DNA from: Stentor coeruleus
Taxonomy: Eukaryota; Ciliophora; Heterotrichea; Heterotrichida; Stentoridae
Direction: 5' to 3'
Length of the DNA: 53,977 nt
Assembly (NCBI GenBank): GCA_001970955.1
Contig: MPUH01000444.1
Location: 1 to 53,977 of the forward strand
In this document: in pieces, positions 37,228 through 47,670 of the stretch
Numbering within the stretch: position 1 is the stretch's first letter
Layout of the letters: each line of letters starts with the position of its first letter
Program-made: the position numbers and the translations under genes
The notes under the pieces: model-generated
The model's database searches: none
The model's input: only the letters and a program-made list of their open reading frames with translations
What the model was told of the DNA's origin: nothing

Positions 37228-37738
37228 GGATTTAGATTAAAATAGGAACTTAGTTTGGTTAGAATTGAGTAGGAAAAGGTTTTTAAAATGCTTAAAGTTA
37301 TTTAGTAGATAGTAAATAATAGCATAAAATTTTTGGTTTTTGGGTGAAGTGGTTTTTAAGCATAATTTTTATATATAATTCTATTAGATAATAGCATTAT
37401 CACCTTATGAGCTTACGAATCATTGTTTACGAAATAACAGCATTATTTTTATTACTAAAAATCCTACAGCATCAATAAAAAGTATTACACAAAATTATAA
37501 GTTTTTCATATAAAAAATTATCATCTCCTATAATCATAAAACAACAACTACATCTTTTTATCAAATACTTCTAATACCCATAATATCCAATCCTAAATTC
37601 TTAATTTTTATATCAAATACTTCTAATACTCATAATATCCAATCCTAAATTCTTATATTTTTATACTCAAATACTAATATATTAAAACTAGTTAATAATA
37701 TTATTATGTATTAGCTGTCTTACAGCTATTACTTCACC
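37228..37738. other. Convergent intergenic region with tandem repeat
   Basis: No gene is seen. The G/T-rich flank of the CACYBP gene turns A/C-rich from about 37440. It contains a 52-bp tandem repeat at 37560-37680. Confidence 0.6.
37560..37680. repeat. 52-bp tandem repeat, about 2.3 copies
   Basis: Units begin TCAAATACTTCTAATACYCA at 37561 and 37613 and include CCAATCCTAAATTCTTA. A shortened third copy (TCAAATACTAATAT) follows from about 37667. The two full copies differ at few positions, so the duplication is recent. Confidence 0.85.
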
Positions 37739-40453
37739 TTAAAACTCTTCATCCCATCCTTCCTGTTCTTGGAAGGTGCTTTTTTCGTTAATTTTTATAT
37801 AATCCTTTATCTCTTCTTTTTCAATATACTCTTCAATCCTTGAGTTTCTTTGTAAAGCCTCATGTATTTCCCTGTCTAGTTTTTCAGGTTCAGGTAAAAA
37901 TGGGGGTTTAACCTGTTTAACACTAAGTTTCTCCCAGTTAATCCCAGAAAACCAAACATGAGCTCTTAGATTTTCAATACACCCTCCAAGTCTCATTACA
38001 GGGTTTCTATTCAAAAGTTGTTCAATTATCTTACGTGAATGAGATCTAGGGTCTATCCAAGAAGGATATATTAACCTCATAGCTAAAACCTGTTCATAAA
38101 TAGCATAAGGTTCATCTTCATCATCACCAAAAGGTACCCCCGCACATAAAAACTCATAAATCATAATCCCTAAACTCCAAAAATCCGCTGATGTACCATA
38201 TCCTTTCCCTTCAATAACTTCTGGTGGCATATAATGAGGTGTTCCAACTATAGTAAAAGTTCGCCCTTTAACAATTTTCGATATCCCAAAATCAATTAAC
38301 TTTGGATATCCTTCACAATCTATTACTATATTCTCAGGCTTTAAATCTCTATATATTATATCTCTTGAATGTAAATGATCTAATATATTCACAAAACATG
38401 CTGCGTAGAATTTTGATTCTTCTTCATTAAGAATATTTAATTTACGTAATACATCAAATAAGTCCATACCAGAAACATATTCTAATAGTAAATAAAGCCG
38501 AGTATTATCTTTAAATGTTTTAACTAGTTTCATGATCATTGGGTGATCTAAATTCATAAGAACTTTACGTTCTAATAAAATATTTGTGTGGATTTGATAT
38601 GCGAGTATTTTTTTCCTACTAACAGTTTTTATAGCATAAAAAGCATGTGTAGATTTATGAGCTGTGAGGAATACATTACCAAAAGTCCCTTTACCAAGAG
38701 TTTTTATATAGACTAAATCTTCAATTTTTATCGAATCATCTTGGAGCTCAATACGGCTGAGGAGCTGCGCTTGGACTGTTTCATCGAAAATTTTTAGGAA
38801 ACTGTCACGAGATAAGCTCCAAAGCTCAGATTCAGTTTTAGGGATGACGGTATAGTTTTGAGAATCTGGGAGGATTAGTGAACGTTCATTAAAATAATTG
38901 TATGAAGTTAGGGTTTGTATAAGTTTTGTAGATTTGTATATTGAAAGTTCTCCTGAATTCACTATAAAAAAGAAACTGTTTTGTGATGTTTCTGTAAAGA
39001 TTGGCTCGGATTGAGGGTAATTTATTAGTTTTAATGCGTTTATGATTTTTTTAAGATCAGATTGAGACATTGTTGAGAAAAGAGGGATTTTTTTTAAGAT
39101 TGAAAGGATGTTATTGTGTTGGATTATTGTATTAAGCTCCCCACCAATAGAGGATTCGAAGTCTTCTATGGATATTACCCCTACATGACTTTCTCCTATT
39201 GACACAATATCTGATTCGAGGATCAATTCTGACTTTGTCGTGAATTCTTTAGAAAATAAGCATTGGAATAAACTGAACTCTTGACCTAAATCTTCAAGAG
39301 AAGTTCTGATTTCTTCAATGGGTTTAGGATTGTTGTATCGTAAAGAACCTTTAACAACAATAACTAAAAACTTAGACACTACACTTCCTTTGTCAAAAAC
39401 TTTTTCATCATTACTCAATGTATACACCTTCATATTTTCAATGATCTTTTCTTTCTGTTCATTTGTAAGTTTATTCAAACCTTCATCTTTTTCCATAGCA
39501 ATTTTCAATGAATTCCTATATATTATCCTTTGAAAACTATTCCCTAATGCTGTACTCAAAGCTGTCCCAGATAAAGATAAACAAGTCACATTAGTCAAAC
39601 TTACTATCGTTGCAGTCCTTAAACAATCATACAACAAAGCTTGTTCACCAAAATAGTCTCCTTTTTTCATCCTCCTAATCTCATTCCCATCTTTCATCAC
39701 AGCCACTTCTCCTTCTTTTATAACATAAAACAATTCACCAGGGTCTCCATCATTAACAATTTTAAAATCAGGGGTGAATTTATGAACTCTAAACATCGTC
39801 AAAAGACTTTCTTGTTGATCTTTAGTCAATAAATTAAACAAAGGGATGTTTTCAATAAAAGCTTTGTTTTCATTGTAATGCATAAGGTTTATTGAATGAA
39901 CAACTTTACGGAATGTCTGCCTATCAACACTCCATAATGTAGTTTTTTCTAAAGCTCGAACTGTTGCGCTACGTAAAGTTCCATGTAATAAAGCTAATTC
40001 ACCAAAGCTATCACCAGCTTTTAGTATGTTTTTACGTTTATCGTTTATAATAACTTCAACTTTGCCTGTTGCTATGACGTAAAAATTGTTTCCTGGGTCT
40101 TTTTGTTTGAAAATTGTGTCCCCATGATTGATTGTATAGAGTTCCATGTGATTAATCACTAAAGCTTTTTGGACTTCGGTTAGGTTATTGAATAAAAAAT
40201 GTTTTTCTAGGGATTTTTCTATCATTTTGATGTCCTTAGGAAGCTTTTCCCTGTTTTCTATTACGGCTGAAGGGGCATCAACGATATCTAAGCTTTTTTT
40301 TCGATTGTCCACGACGTGTGTTTTAAGTTTTTTTTTCGATCGGGTTGAGACTTCAGGGGATTTGGGTATTTTTGCGCTTGCGCTTTTGATGACTCTACCT
40401 TTGGCCATAGATGAGGTATAAGGATTTGATGTGCTGACCATACAAGAACCCAT
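37739..40453 (-). CDS. cGMP-dependent protein kinase (PKG-like)
   Basis: A 904-aa protein. The N-terminus MGSC suggests myristoylation of Gly2 and acylation of Cys4. Cyclic-nucleotide-binding domains lie near 86-180 (FGELALLHGTLRSATV) and 195-300 (FGEQALLYDCLRTATI), both with the cassette Glu and Arg. A third (about 320-430) and fourth (about 450-560, FNERSLILPDSQNYTV) lack the Arg and are probably structural. The AGC kinase domain spans about 580-840: GKGTFGNV, YAIKTV, YRDLKPEN, DFGIS, GTPHYMPPE. This four-domain plan resembles apicomplexan and ciliate PKGs. It starts at ATG 40451-40453 and stops with TAA. Confidence 0.92.
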   Translation of the reverse strand: MGSCMVSTSNPYTSSMAKGRVIKSASAKIPKSPEVSTRSKKKLKTHVVDNRKKSLDIVDAPSAVIENREKLPKDIKMIEKSLEKHFLFNNLTEVQKALVINHMELYTINHGDTIFKQKDPGNNFYVIATGKVEVIINDKRKNILKAGDSFGELALLHGTLRSATVRALEKTTLWSVDRQTFRKVVHSINLMHYNENKAFIENIPLFNLLTKDQQESLLTMFRVHKFTPDFKIVNDGDPGELFYVIKEGEVAVMKDGNEIRRMKKGDYFGEQALLYDCLRTATIVSLTNVTCLSLSGTALSTALGNSFQRIIYRNSLKIAMEKDEGLNKLTNEQKEKIIENMKVYTLSNDEKVFDKGSVVSKFLVIVVKGSLRYNNPKPIEEIRTSLEDLGQEFSLFQCLFSKEFTTKSELILESDIVSIGESHVGVISIEDFESSIGGELNTIIQHNNILSILKKIPLFSTMSQSDLKKIINALKLINYPQSEPIFTETSQNSFFFIVNSGELSIYKSTKLIQTLTSYNYFNERSLILPDSQNYTVIPKTESELWSLSRDSFLKIFDETVQAQLLSRIELQDDSIKIEDLVYIKTLGKGTFGNVFLTAHKSTHAFYAIKTVSRKKILAYQIHTNILLERKVLMNLDHPMIMKLVKTFKDNTRLYLLLEYVSGMDLFDVLRKLNILNEEESKFYAACFVNILDHLHSRDIIYRDLKPENIVIDCEGYPKLIDFGISKIVKGRTFTIVGTPHYMPPEVIEGKGYGTSADFWSLGIMIYEFLCAGVPFGDDEDEPYAIYEQVLAMRLIYPSWIDPRSHSRKIIEQLLNRNPVMRLGGCIENLRAHVWFSGINWEKLSVKQVKPPFLPEPEKLDREIHEALQRNSRIEEYIEKEEIKDYIKINEKSTFQEQEGWDEEF

Positions 40454-41064
40454 TTTTTACTTTTAATTTACTTGATTTTTGAGAAAATAAAGCTTTGGAA
40501 TAGATGAAGAGGCTTTTGTGATAGGATTTGAGGATTTTAGATTAGGATTAAAGTTATGGTTAGGGAAAAGGGAAAAGGGAAGATGGAAGGATAGATGATT
40601 GGAAATAGAATTGGGGGGAAATGAGGTTAAGTGGAGGATTTAGATGGAGGATTTGAAGATTTAGGAGTAGGATTAGGAGATATGATTGTTAAGGTTTTAG
40701 GTGATATTTAAAAGGATTTTTATAATGGTTGGATATGTTGATTATAAAATATTTTCTACCTAATAAACCTAATCTATCCACAAAATAAAAAAATTCACAA
40801 ACTCTTAAAAAGTCCTTTACAAAATCAACCACAAAAATCCCACATACAAAAGTATTCTTAAAAATACAATTTAATCCCAATACCAAAAACCCCTTTCAAA
40901 TTTCCCTAATTAAAAAATCTTAAACTTCCTTCAAACCTAACCCCAAAACCTCCAAAGCAAGCTTCCTCAAAACTAATCTTCACAAATTCCATCCTAACTA
41001 AATTCCACATACTTTCTACCCTAATCTGACAATAACCTCCAAAAAAGTTAACTCAATAATAAAA
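40454..41064. other. Divergent intergenic region
   Basis: No gene is seen. It is strongly G-rich on the plus strand to about 40730 (upstream of the minus-strand kinase), then strongly C/A-rich to the C2 gene start. The switch is sharp at about 40740. Confidence 0.6.
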
Positions 41065-42135
41065 ATGGGTAGCAGAGGACGTGTAAAACAACTTGAGAAA
41101 ATCCATTCAGAAATCGCTGGTGGTGGTAGTTGCTTCACAACAAGAGCTCTAAAAAAGTATCTTGGCCAAGAAGTCAACACCGACATGTTACCAAGTTCTG
41201 TGTACTTTTCAGATGTCTTAGATGCTTATCAAGGAGAAATAACTCGACTTAATGATCAAGAAGAATACCTAAAATATCAAATAAATCAATACAAGGTAAA
41301 AAAACGTATGCATTTAGCTAATTATGATCAATTAATAGAAACAGGTACAGGAAATATCAAAGAAAGTCGTTTAAATTTATGTATAGAAGAAGCACGTGAG
41401 TTACCAGCAATGAATACCAACAACACCGCAGACCCATTTTTCACTGTTAAATGTGATGAAAAACTTATCCATACTTCAAGTGTTATCCCCGATACTGCAG
41501 ACCCTGTATGGAATGTCCAAGTTTCAGTTCCAGTTCAAAACAAAACTCATCTTATAGAAATCGAAGTATGGGATGATGATGCAAATCCTGAGTTTATTGG
41601 GAGTTTTTTTATAGAAATCGAAACTTTTACAGATCAAATGATTCATACAAGATGGTATGATTTAGAAGGACCTGAAGGGATTAGTAATGGAGAAGTTAAA
41701 GTTGTGGGACAATGGGTTTATGATATGTTGAGTTTTCATGAAATGTATATTGATAAATATGACCATTTAATTAGTTTGAATGAGAAAATATTAGGAACTT
41801 TGACTGATCATGTTAATAAACTATATACTTTAGATGGGAAAGAATTGCTATTATCTTGGCTTTGTCCACCACAACCCCCGGTACAACCAAAGAATAGAAG
41901 AAGTCAGCATTATTTGAGTATACCGACTAGTAAAAATAATTCAATATTAGGATCACCTAGAACTAGTCCTAGTAAAAGTATTAAACCTTTAAGTGATACT
42001 TCACCAGATAGAAGCGATAGGAAGATTTTAAGTCCATTAGCTTATTCTAATAAACCTCAAAGACCAGCTACAGATTATTTTGCTGTTGGAATATACCTTA
42101 CGAATAGAGCTAAAAGAAAAACTGGGAAGAAGTAG
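41065..42135 (+). CDS. Single C2-domain protein
   Basis: A 356-aa protein. A helical N-terminus (about 10-105) precedes a C2 domain at about 110-225 (RLNLCIEEARELPAM, TADPFFTVKCDEK, PVWNVQVSVPV, IEVWDDDANPEFIGSF). It keeps the Asp-rich Ca2+-loop residues. A helical part to about 275 and a Ser/Pro-rich tail follow. MG at the N-terminus could be myristoylated. A membrane-associated trafficking or cortical role is likely; the exact function is unknown. It starts at ATG 41065 and stops with TAG, 56 bp before the large coiled-coil gene. Confidence 0.85.
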   Translation: MGSRGRVKQLEKIHSEIAGGGSCFTTRALKKYLGQEVNTDMLPSSVYFSDVLDAYQGEITRLNDQEEYLKYQINQYKVKKRMHLANYDQLIETGTGNIKESRLNLCIEEARELPAMNTNNTADPFFTVKCDEKLIHTSSVIPDTADPVWNVQVSVPVQNKTHLIEIEVWDDDANPEFIGSFFIEIETFTDQMIHTRWYDLEGPEGISNGEVKVVGQWVYDMLSFHEMYIDKYDHLISLNEKILGTLTDHVNKLYTLDGKELLLSWLCPPQPPVQPKNRRSQHYLSIPTSKNNSILGSPRTSPSKSIKPLSDTSPDRSDRKILSPLAYSNKPQRPATDYFAVGIYLTNRAKRKTGKK

Positions 42136-42191
42136 ATTTTAAGGAATAAAATATTAGATTAAATGAAGGATTTTAGGATTTATATTAAAAT

Positions 42192-45100
42192 ATGAACAAC
42201 CCTCAGCCGGTTAAGCCTAACAAAACTCAGATCCCAGCAGACCCGAACCCAAGCGTGAAATCCAAAATCAACCGTCTGGAAATCAAATACTCAGAATTAA
42301 TGAACAACTTCCCAACCTTCCTCCAAAGCCCATCTTCATCCAAACACAATTCAAAAAATTTCCCAGCTGAAAGACTCAATCAAAAGCGAGGGAAAAGTAC
42401 TGACAACGCAAATGAGAATCAAAAACTCAAACGACAAAACCAGATCTTAACCAAAGCAATTGAAGAACTCAACTCAAAAATAGCGGCTTTCGAAAAAACT
42501 CAGAATAATCATATGGCTGTAGGGGATTTAGAAAAAAAACTTATAGCAAAAAATGAAATGCTTGATAAACAGGAACAAGACTTGATAAGATTGAAAAAAG
42601 AGGTTGAGAAATCTAAGTATGAGTTACAAATGACAAAGAGTAATAATACAGAAAGAGATAAGAATTCAAGAGTTGGTAGTAGTCATCCTTCACAGAAGTC
42701 AAAAAGTCCGATAACTCAAAGATTTATGCCAAAAAATAGAGATTATAGCCCAATGGATAGAAAATTAGCTGTTATTACTGTAGATAATACAGTTTCTCCA
42801 AAAGATAGGGAAAATTATAGTAAGAAAAAACAGGTCAGGGTGTTACAGGAAGAACTGGAAAAAACTAGGGAAGAAAGAAATCTTTATAAGATCTGGCAGA
42901 AAATCAGCGCAGAAAATCCTCCTTTGCCTCCAGCTGTGAACTCGGTAATCAACAGTTATGAGTTTGAAATCCAAAAACTTATTTCTATAAATAAAGTCTT
43001 CAAGTCTAGCTTAGACAAACTTATCAAAAATGTTAGAGTCTATTTAAATGAAGCTGCTAAAAACATCACAATCCGGACAAATGATTCCTTAGAATCCTTT
43101 AAAATGAAGATTTTCGATACAATACAAGAAGTGACTCAAATCAAACTTGAACCTAATAGCTTATCACCAAAGAAATCTGATGACAATATAAAACTCATGA
43201 AATTAAGTTCAGAATTTCTACATAAAGAAAATAAAACCCTTGGGGATATATTAAGAAGAGAACATAGTAGGGCTAATATATTTTCTGATGAATTACAAGC
43301 TAAAAACCAAGAAGTTAATGAATTAAAACAAACTTTAGAATCATTTACTAATATTGATAAACATATTTCAAGTTCAGCACCTGTTACAAGTGAAAGGTTT
43401 TTTGATTCTAAAAATATTGATTTAGGGAATATGGCTTTTGAGTTTTCATTGAGGAATATCGGGAAATTGTCGGAATGTGCTGATGATAAAAGTGAATTTC
43501 AGAGTTTTGAAGGAGTTGTTAATGAAAAAATGGCTGTGATGATGGAAAAAATTGGGAGTTATCAAGGGAAGATAGCGAAAATAGTTGGGAATACAAAGAA
43601 AATCAAACAGAAAATTGTAAGTTTGAAGAAATCTAAAAGGGAAACGGAGATATTTCAGAATGATTTGATTGAAATCGGCATGGAAAATGAAAAACTTAAG
43701 CAAAATGTGAAGAAAATCGAGCAGGAACTGAATAAAAGCATTCAGGAAAATAGAAACCTTGAAGAAAATATACAAATTATAACAAGAGAATTTAATGAGT
43801 ATAGGGAAAATGTAAACAGAAAACAAGAAGTGTTGGGTAAAATTGGCTCTAAGGTGTCTAAAGGTAGAGAAGAAGGGGAATTACAGGAGAAAATCAAAAA
43901 AATTGAGGATGTTAATAGGAAAATTAGTGAAAAAAGTTTGAGATTAGAGAAAAAAATAGCAGAATATGAAGGGAATATTGAGGAATATAAGAAAAAAGTT
44001 AGTAAAACAGAAGAAATGTGGAATGAAACTAAAGAAAAATTGATGAAAACTGAAGTGAATTTACGTCAAACAATGGAGAAATTGCTTTTAAGCGAAGGGA
44101 AAAATAAGGAGCTAAAAGAAAAAAATGAATCTGAAATGAAGATAGTTAGTGATTTGGCTTGGAAAAATAAAGAAATGATGGGGAAGATTAAAGAAAATGA
44201 AGATAATGCTTTGAAATATGAGGAAATTTTGTTGAAAACCCAAGAGAAACTGTTAGAAAAAGAAGAAGCTTTGGGGAAAATTAAAGAAAATCTAATGGAA
44301 TCTAATAAAAACAATAAGGTTTTGGATGAAAAAGTTAGGGATTTGGAAGAAAAATTGAACCAAGCTGAGAGAAAAGGAGATAAATATGCTCAGAGTCTTT
44401 TGGAAGCCCAAAAAAATGTATCGTTTTCTGATCAAAAATTGGAGGAAAAGGAAAAGATTATAGGAGAATTGAAAAAATCTCAAGAAAAAGTGAATGAACT
44501 ACAAGAAAAGGTAAATAAATACATGAAAAATATTATGGAGAATGAGCAAATAGTAAAAAGAAAAGATGCAGAAGTTGAGAAATATAAGGAAGTTTTAGAA
44601 GGGAAAATAGATGAAATCAAAGAAAAAAATCAGGAAATACAAAACAATAAAAAAATCATAGAAGAAAAATCAGATGAGATAAAAAGGAAAGACCAGGAGC
44701 TAGAAAACAACAAGAAAAACATAGACGAAATTTCAAATAAAAATCATAAAATCCAAGAATATAAAGAAAAAATTGATTCGTTACAAAGTCAGTTAGACCA
44801 ATCAACGAATATTTCAAAGGATCTGCAAAGTAAATTCTTTGAACAAAGTGCTTTATTAAAATCCAAAGAAAACAAGATCTTAAGCCTAACATCAAATATC
44901 GAATCTTTACATGAAACTTTAAAATCCTCACAAAATAGCATCGAAACTTTAAAACTTAACCTTGAAAATACTCAAAAAGAAACAGAAAAATCTAAGCAAT
45001 CATATTCAGATCTTCAACAAGAACTATCAAATAAAAATCATGAGTTAGAGAGTTTCAAAAAATCCATCACAAAAACAGAAAATGATTACAATAAAGCGAT

Positions 45101-47633
45101 AAAAGAACTAAACCTCTCCCAAGAAACAAATAGTAAATTTTTAGCAGATATAGAAAACCTTCAATCTACCCTTTCACTTACCGAACAAGAATCAAAAGAA
45201 AACATAAAAAAACTCAAAACCTTAGAAGAAAGTAATAAAAACCTAACAACAACAACAGAAAACCTAAACAAAAACAATAAAATTCTTGAAGAAAAACTAA
45301 AAACCAGTCAAGAAGCTCTAACAAAATCCGAAACCCAATGCCAAGATCTCTTAGAAAATATAAAAACTTCACAAGCAAATGAAGAAAAAGTCAAACATCT
45401 TGAACAACTACTGCAATCCTCAAATCAAAACGACATAAAATCCTCAGAACAAATCAAAACCCTATATTCCAAACTATTACAAAACGAGAAAAAACTTGCT
45501 GATATGAACAGTAAATACATAGAATCAGAAAAAACTATAGGAAAACTTTATGAAAAAATAGCTGATTATGACAAAAACCTAGTCAGATCACAAAGTAAAC
45601 TTACAGAATTACAAAAACTATACAATGATTTACAACAAAAATATGATGATTTAAATGAAAAAAATGAGGATCTAAAAGAAAACTACTCGAAAACTGAGTC
45701 TGATTTGATGAATTCTAAAAGTTATATTGAAGAATGTGAAGAAAAAATCTATCGGTTAGAAGAAACTATAAAAAATCTTAGTATGCAAGAAATTAATATA
45801 GGAAATCAAGAGAATATTAAGAAAACTGAAGAAAAACTAGCAAGGACTGAAGAAAGATTAGTAGAGACACTTAGTGCTGTTGATAAATTTGAAAAACAAT
45901 ATCAAGGGATAAAAGATCATGATGATAACATAGAAAATAAAAAGATGAAACATGGATTTTCTATAGACTTTGAAGCTTCTATTGAAATAATATCGAAATT
46001 CCCTGATTTACATGAAAAATATGCTAAGTTTATTAGATTTTTCGAAGTTATAAAAGAAAATGTTGTTATAAAAGAAGTTTGTGTTGATAATCCAAACTGG
46101 TTTGTGGGGATTTATAAAGAAAATGTGGAGCTTAAAGATGAAGTTGGGAAAAAAAGCTTAGAAGTCAGTGAGAAAAATAAGGTAATTGAGGATATGGGAA
46201 GTGATTTGGATGGGAAAATTTTGAGAATAAAAAAAAGTGCTGACGAGGAAATGGGTTTAAGAAAAGAACTGATGCGGATGAAAGAGGAAATAGAAGAAAA
46301 AAAGGCTGAGATTGAAAAATGGGAACAAAAACACAACAGCCTCATAAACGAAAACTCAGAAACCATAGAAAACTTTCAGTCCATAACTTTGACATACCAA
46401 AAAAGCGCAAATGAAATCCTCAACTTCCAAAACAAAATCGCTGAACAAGAAAAAATAACAAAAATCCTCAAAAACAACATTGACGACCTAACAAAAGAAA
46501 TAAACTCCTTAGAAGAAAAAGCAGACTCCGACAAACGAAATTATGAAAATGACTTAGAAATCTCTAAGTCCTACTGCAAAAGACTTGAATCTCTTAACTC
46601 AAGCCTAGAAAAAACTATTTCTCAACAAGATTTTCGCTTTAAACGCTCACTTCAAGAAAAAGAAGATGAATATAATTCATCCTTATCTTCACTCCATTCA
46701 GAAATCTCATCATTACAAACAGAAATCTCTAATAACAAATCCTTATTAGAAAAACAAAAGCAATTATTTGAATCAGAAATCGACTTAAAAAACTCCCAAA
46801 TCAATACTTTAACTTTCCAAATCTCATCATTAGAAACTTTTAAACTAAATAAAGGAACTTTGACTATATGTTTAGAGTTTTGTGAAACAATTATTCAATA
46901 TCCAAAAGATATTGATATGTCTCCTAAACATTCTTCTAATGATAGTAGAAATTTAATCCCTACACCACAAGGTATAGATGAATCTGAAGATTATCCAGAG
47001 ATTTTATTAGGAGGTTTATATCATAGAAGAACTAAAGCTAGACCTGGAACTCCACCTATAATATCTTTACCACAGAATTTAGATATTCTTATAAATAATT
47101 TACTTAGGCAGGTTGATGAGAATATTAGCCAGCAGGTGCCTGAGTATGTTATTGATTGGTGTAAGAAAATATTGGGTAATGAAAATTATATACTTAGATA
47201 TCAGGATTCAGGATCAGTAATGTCAGAAGAAAGCAAAAGCAATTATGATGACATCTCTGTAGTCAGTGAAATGAACAGCCAGGATATGAACTACAAAGCA
47301 CACTCGAAATTAACCCAACAAAAAAAAATCATTGAAAGCCTAATGAACAAACTTAGAGACAAAAAAGAACGTGCTAAACTTAATAAACTCAATATCAAAA
47401 CATTACAAATCGAAATAAGAAAACTAGACAGCCAAATCAAAAACAACTCAAGACTAGACATTGAATACCTAAAAGTGTCAATATCCAACCTAACAAAAAC
47501 CCTTAAAAAAATCGATAAAGACTCAATGACGATGTTACAAATAATCTACTCCCAACTTGGCATGAACACTGAAGAAATCACCCCAAAGGAAGAAAAAAAG
47601 CGATGGGGTCTTTTCGCTAAGAAAAAAGAATAA
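42192..47633 (+). CDS. Giant coiled-coil protein, 1,813 aa
   Basis: An extended coiled coil runs from about residue 75 to 1530 with brief breaks, rich in Lys, Glu, Asn and Gln. A Pro/Ser-rich head (1-70) and a less helical segment near 1560-1660 (GLYHRRTKARPGTPP) precede a final coiled coil (about 1700-1790) and a basic C-terminus. There is no ATPase motif, so it is not an SMC or myosin. A cortical, basal-body or Golgi-tether-like scaffold is plausible; homology through coiled coils is not reliable. Codon and base choice alternates between G-rich/C-poor and C-rich/G-poor blocks along the gene. It starts at ATG 42192 and stops with TAA. Confidence 0.85.
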   Translation: MNNPQPVKPNKTQIPADPNPSVKSKINRLEIKYSELMNNFPTFLQSPSSSKHNSKNFPAERLNQKRGKSTDNANENQKLKRQNQILTKAIEELNSKIAAFEKTQNNHMAVGDLEKKLIAKNEMLDKQEQDLIRLKKEVEKSKYELQMTKSNNTERDKNSRVGSSHPSQKSKSPITQRFMPKNRDYSPMDRKLAVITVDNTVSPKDRENYSKKKQVRVLQEELEKTREERNLYKIWQKISAENPPLPPAVNSVINSYEFEIQKLISINKVFKSSLDKLIKNVRVYLNEAAKNITIRTNDSLESFKMKIFDTIQEVTQIKLEPNSLSPKKSDDNIKLMKLSSEFLHKENKTLGDILRREHSRANIFSDELQAKNQEVNELKQTLESFTNIDKHISSSAPVTSERFFDSKNIDLGNMAFEFSLRNIGKLSECADDKSEFQSFEGVVNEKMAVMMEKIGSYQGKIAKIVGNTKKIKQKIVSLKKSKRETEIFQNDLIEIGMENEKLKQNVKKIEQELNKSIQENRNLEENIQIITREFNEYRENVNRKQEVLGKIGSKVSKGREEGELQEKIKKIEDVNRKISEKSLRLEKKIAEYEGNIEEYKKKVSKTEEMWNETKEKLMKTEVNLRQTMEKLLLSEGKNKELKEKNESEMKIVSDLAWKNKEMMGKIKENEDNALKYEEILLKTQEKLLEKEEALGKIKENLMESNKNNKVLDEKVRDLEEKLNQAERKGDKYAQSLLEAQKNVSFSDQKLEEKEKIIGELKKSQEKVNELQEKVNKYMKNIMENEQIVKRKDAEVEKYKEVLEGKIDEIKEKNQEIQNNKKIIEEKSDEIKRKDQELENNKKNIDEISNKNHKIQEYKEKIDSLQSQLDQSTNISKDLQSKFFEQSALLKSKENKILSLTSNIESLHETLKSSQNSIETLKLNLENTQKETEKSKQSYSDLQQELSNKNHELESFKKSITKTENDYNKAIKELNLSQETNSKFLADIENLQSTLSLTEQESKENIKKLKTLEESNKNLTTTTENLNKNNKILEEKLKTSQEALTKSETQCQDLLENIKTSQANEEKVKHLEQLLQSSNQNDIKSSEQIKTLYSKLLQNEKKLADMNSKYIESEKTIGKLYEKIADYDKNLVRSQSKLTELQKLYNDLQQKYDDLNEKNEDLKENYSKTESDLMNSKSYIEECEEKIYRLEETIKNLSMQEINIGNQENIKKTEEKLARTEERLVETLSAVDKFEKQYQGIKDHDDNIENKKMKHGFSIDFEASIEIISKFPDLHEKYAKFIRFFEVIKENVVIKEVCVDNPNWFVGIYKENVELKDEVGKKSLEVSEKNKVIEDMGSDLDGKILRIKKSADEEMGLRKELMRMKEEIEEKKAEIEKWEQKHNSLINENSETIENFQSITLTYQKSANEILNFQNKIAEQEKITKILKNNIDDLTKEINSLEEKADSDKRNYENDLEISKSYCKRLESLNSSLEKTISQQDFRFKRSLQEKEDEYNSSLSSLHSEISSLQTEISNNKSLLEKQKQLFESEIDLKNSQINTLTFQISSLETFKLNKGTLTICLEFCETIIQYPKDIDMSPKHSSNDSRNLIPTPQGIDESEDYPEILLGGLYHRRTKARPGTPPIISLPQNLDILINNLLRQVDENISQQVPEYVIDWCKKILGNENYILRYQDSGSVMSEESKSNYDDISVVSEMNSQDMNYKAHSKLTQQKKIIESLMNKLRDKKERAKLNKLNIKTLQIEIRKLDSQIKNNSRLDIEYLKVSISNLTKTLKKIDKDSMTMLQIIYSQLGMNTEEITPKEEKKRWGLFAKKKE

Positions 47634-47670
47634 AAATAAACTAATGAAAAAAATCATTCAATTTATAACA

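Noticed and set aside
43446-44931. Several minus-strand open frames of 60-126 codons
   Set aside because: They lie antisense to the 1,813-aa coiled-coil gene and consist of Phe/Ile/Leu/Ser runs that mirror Lys/Glu codons.
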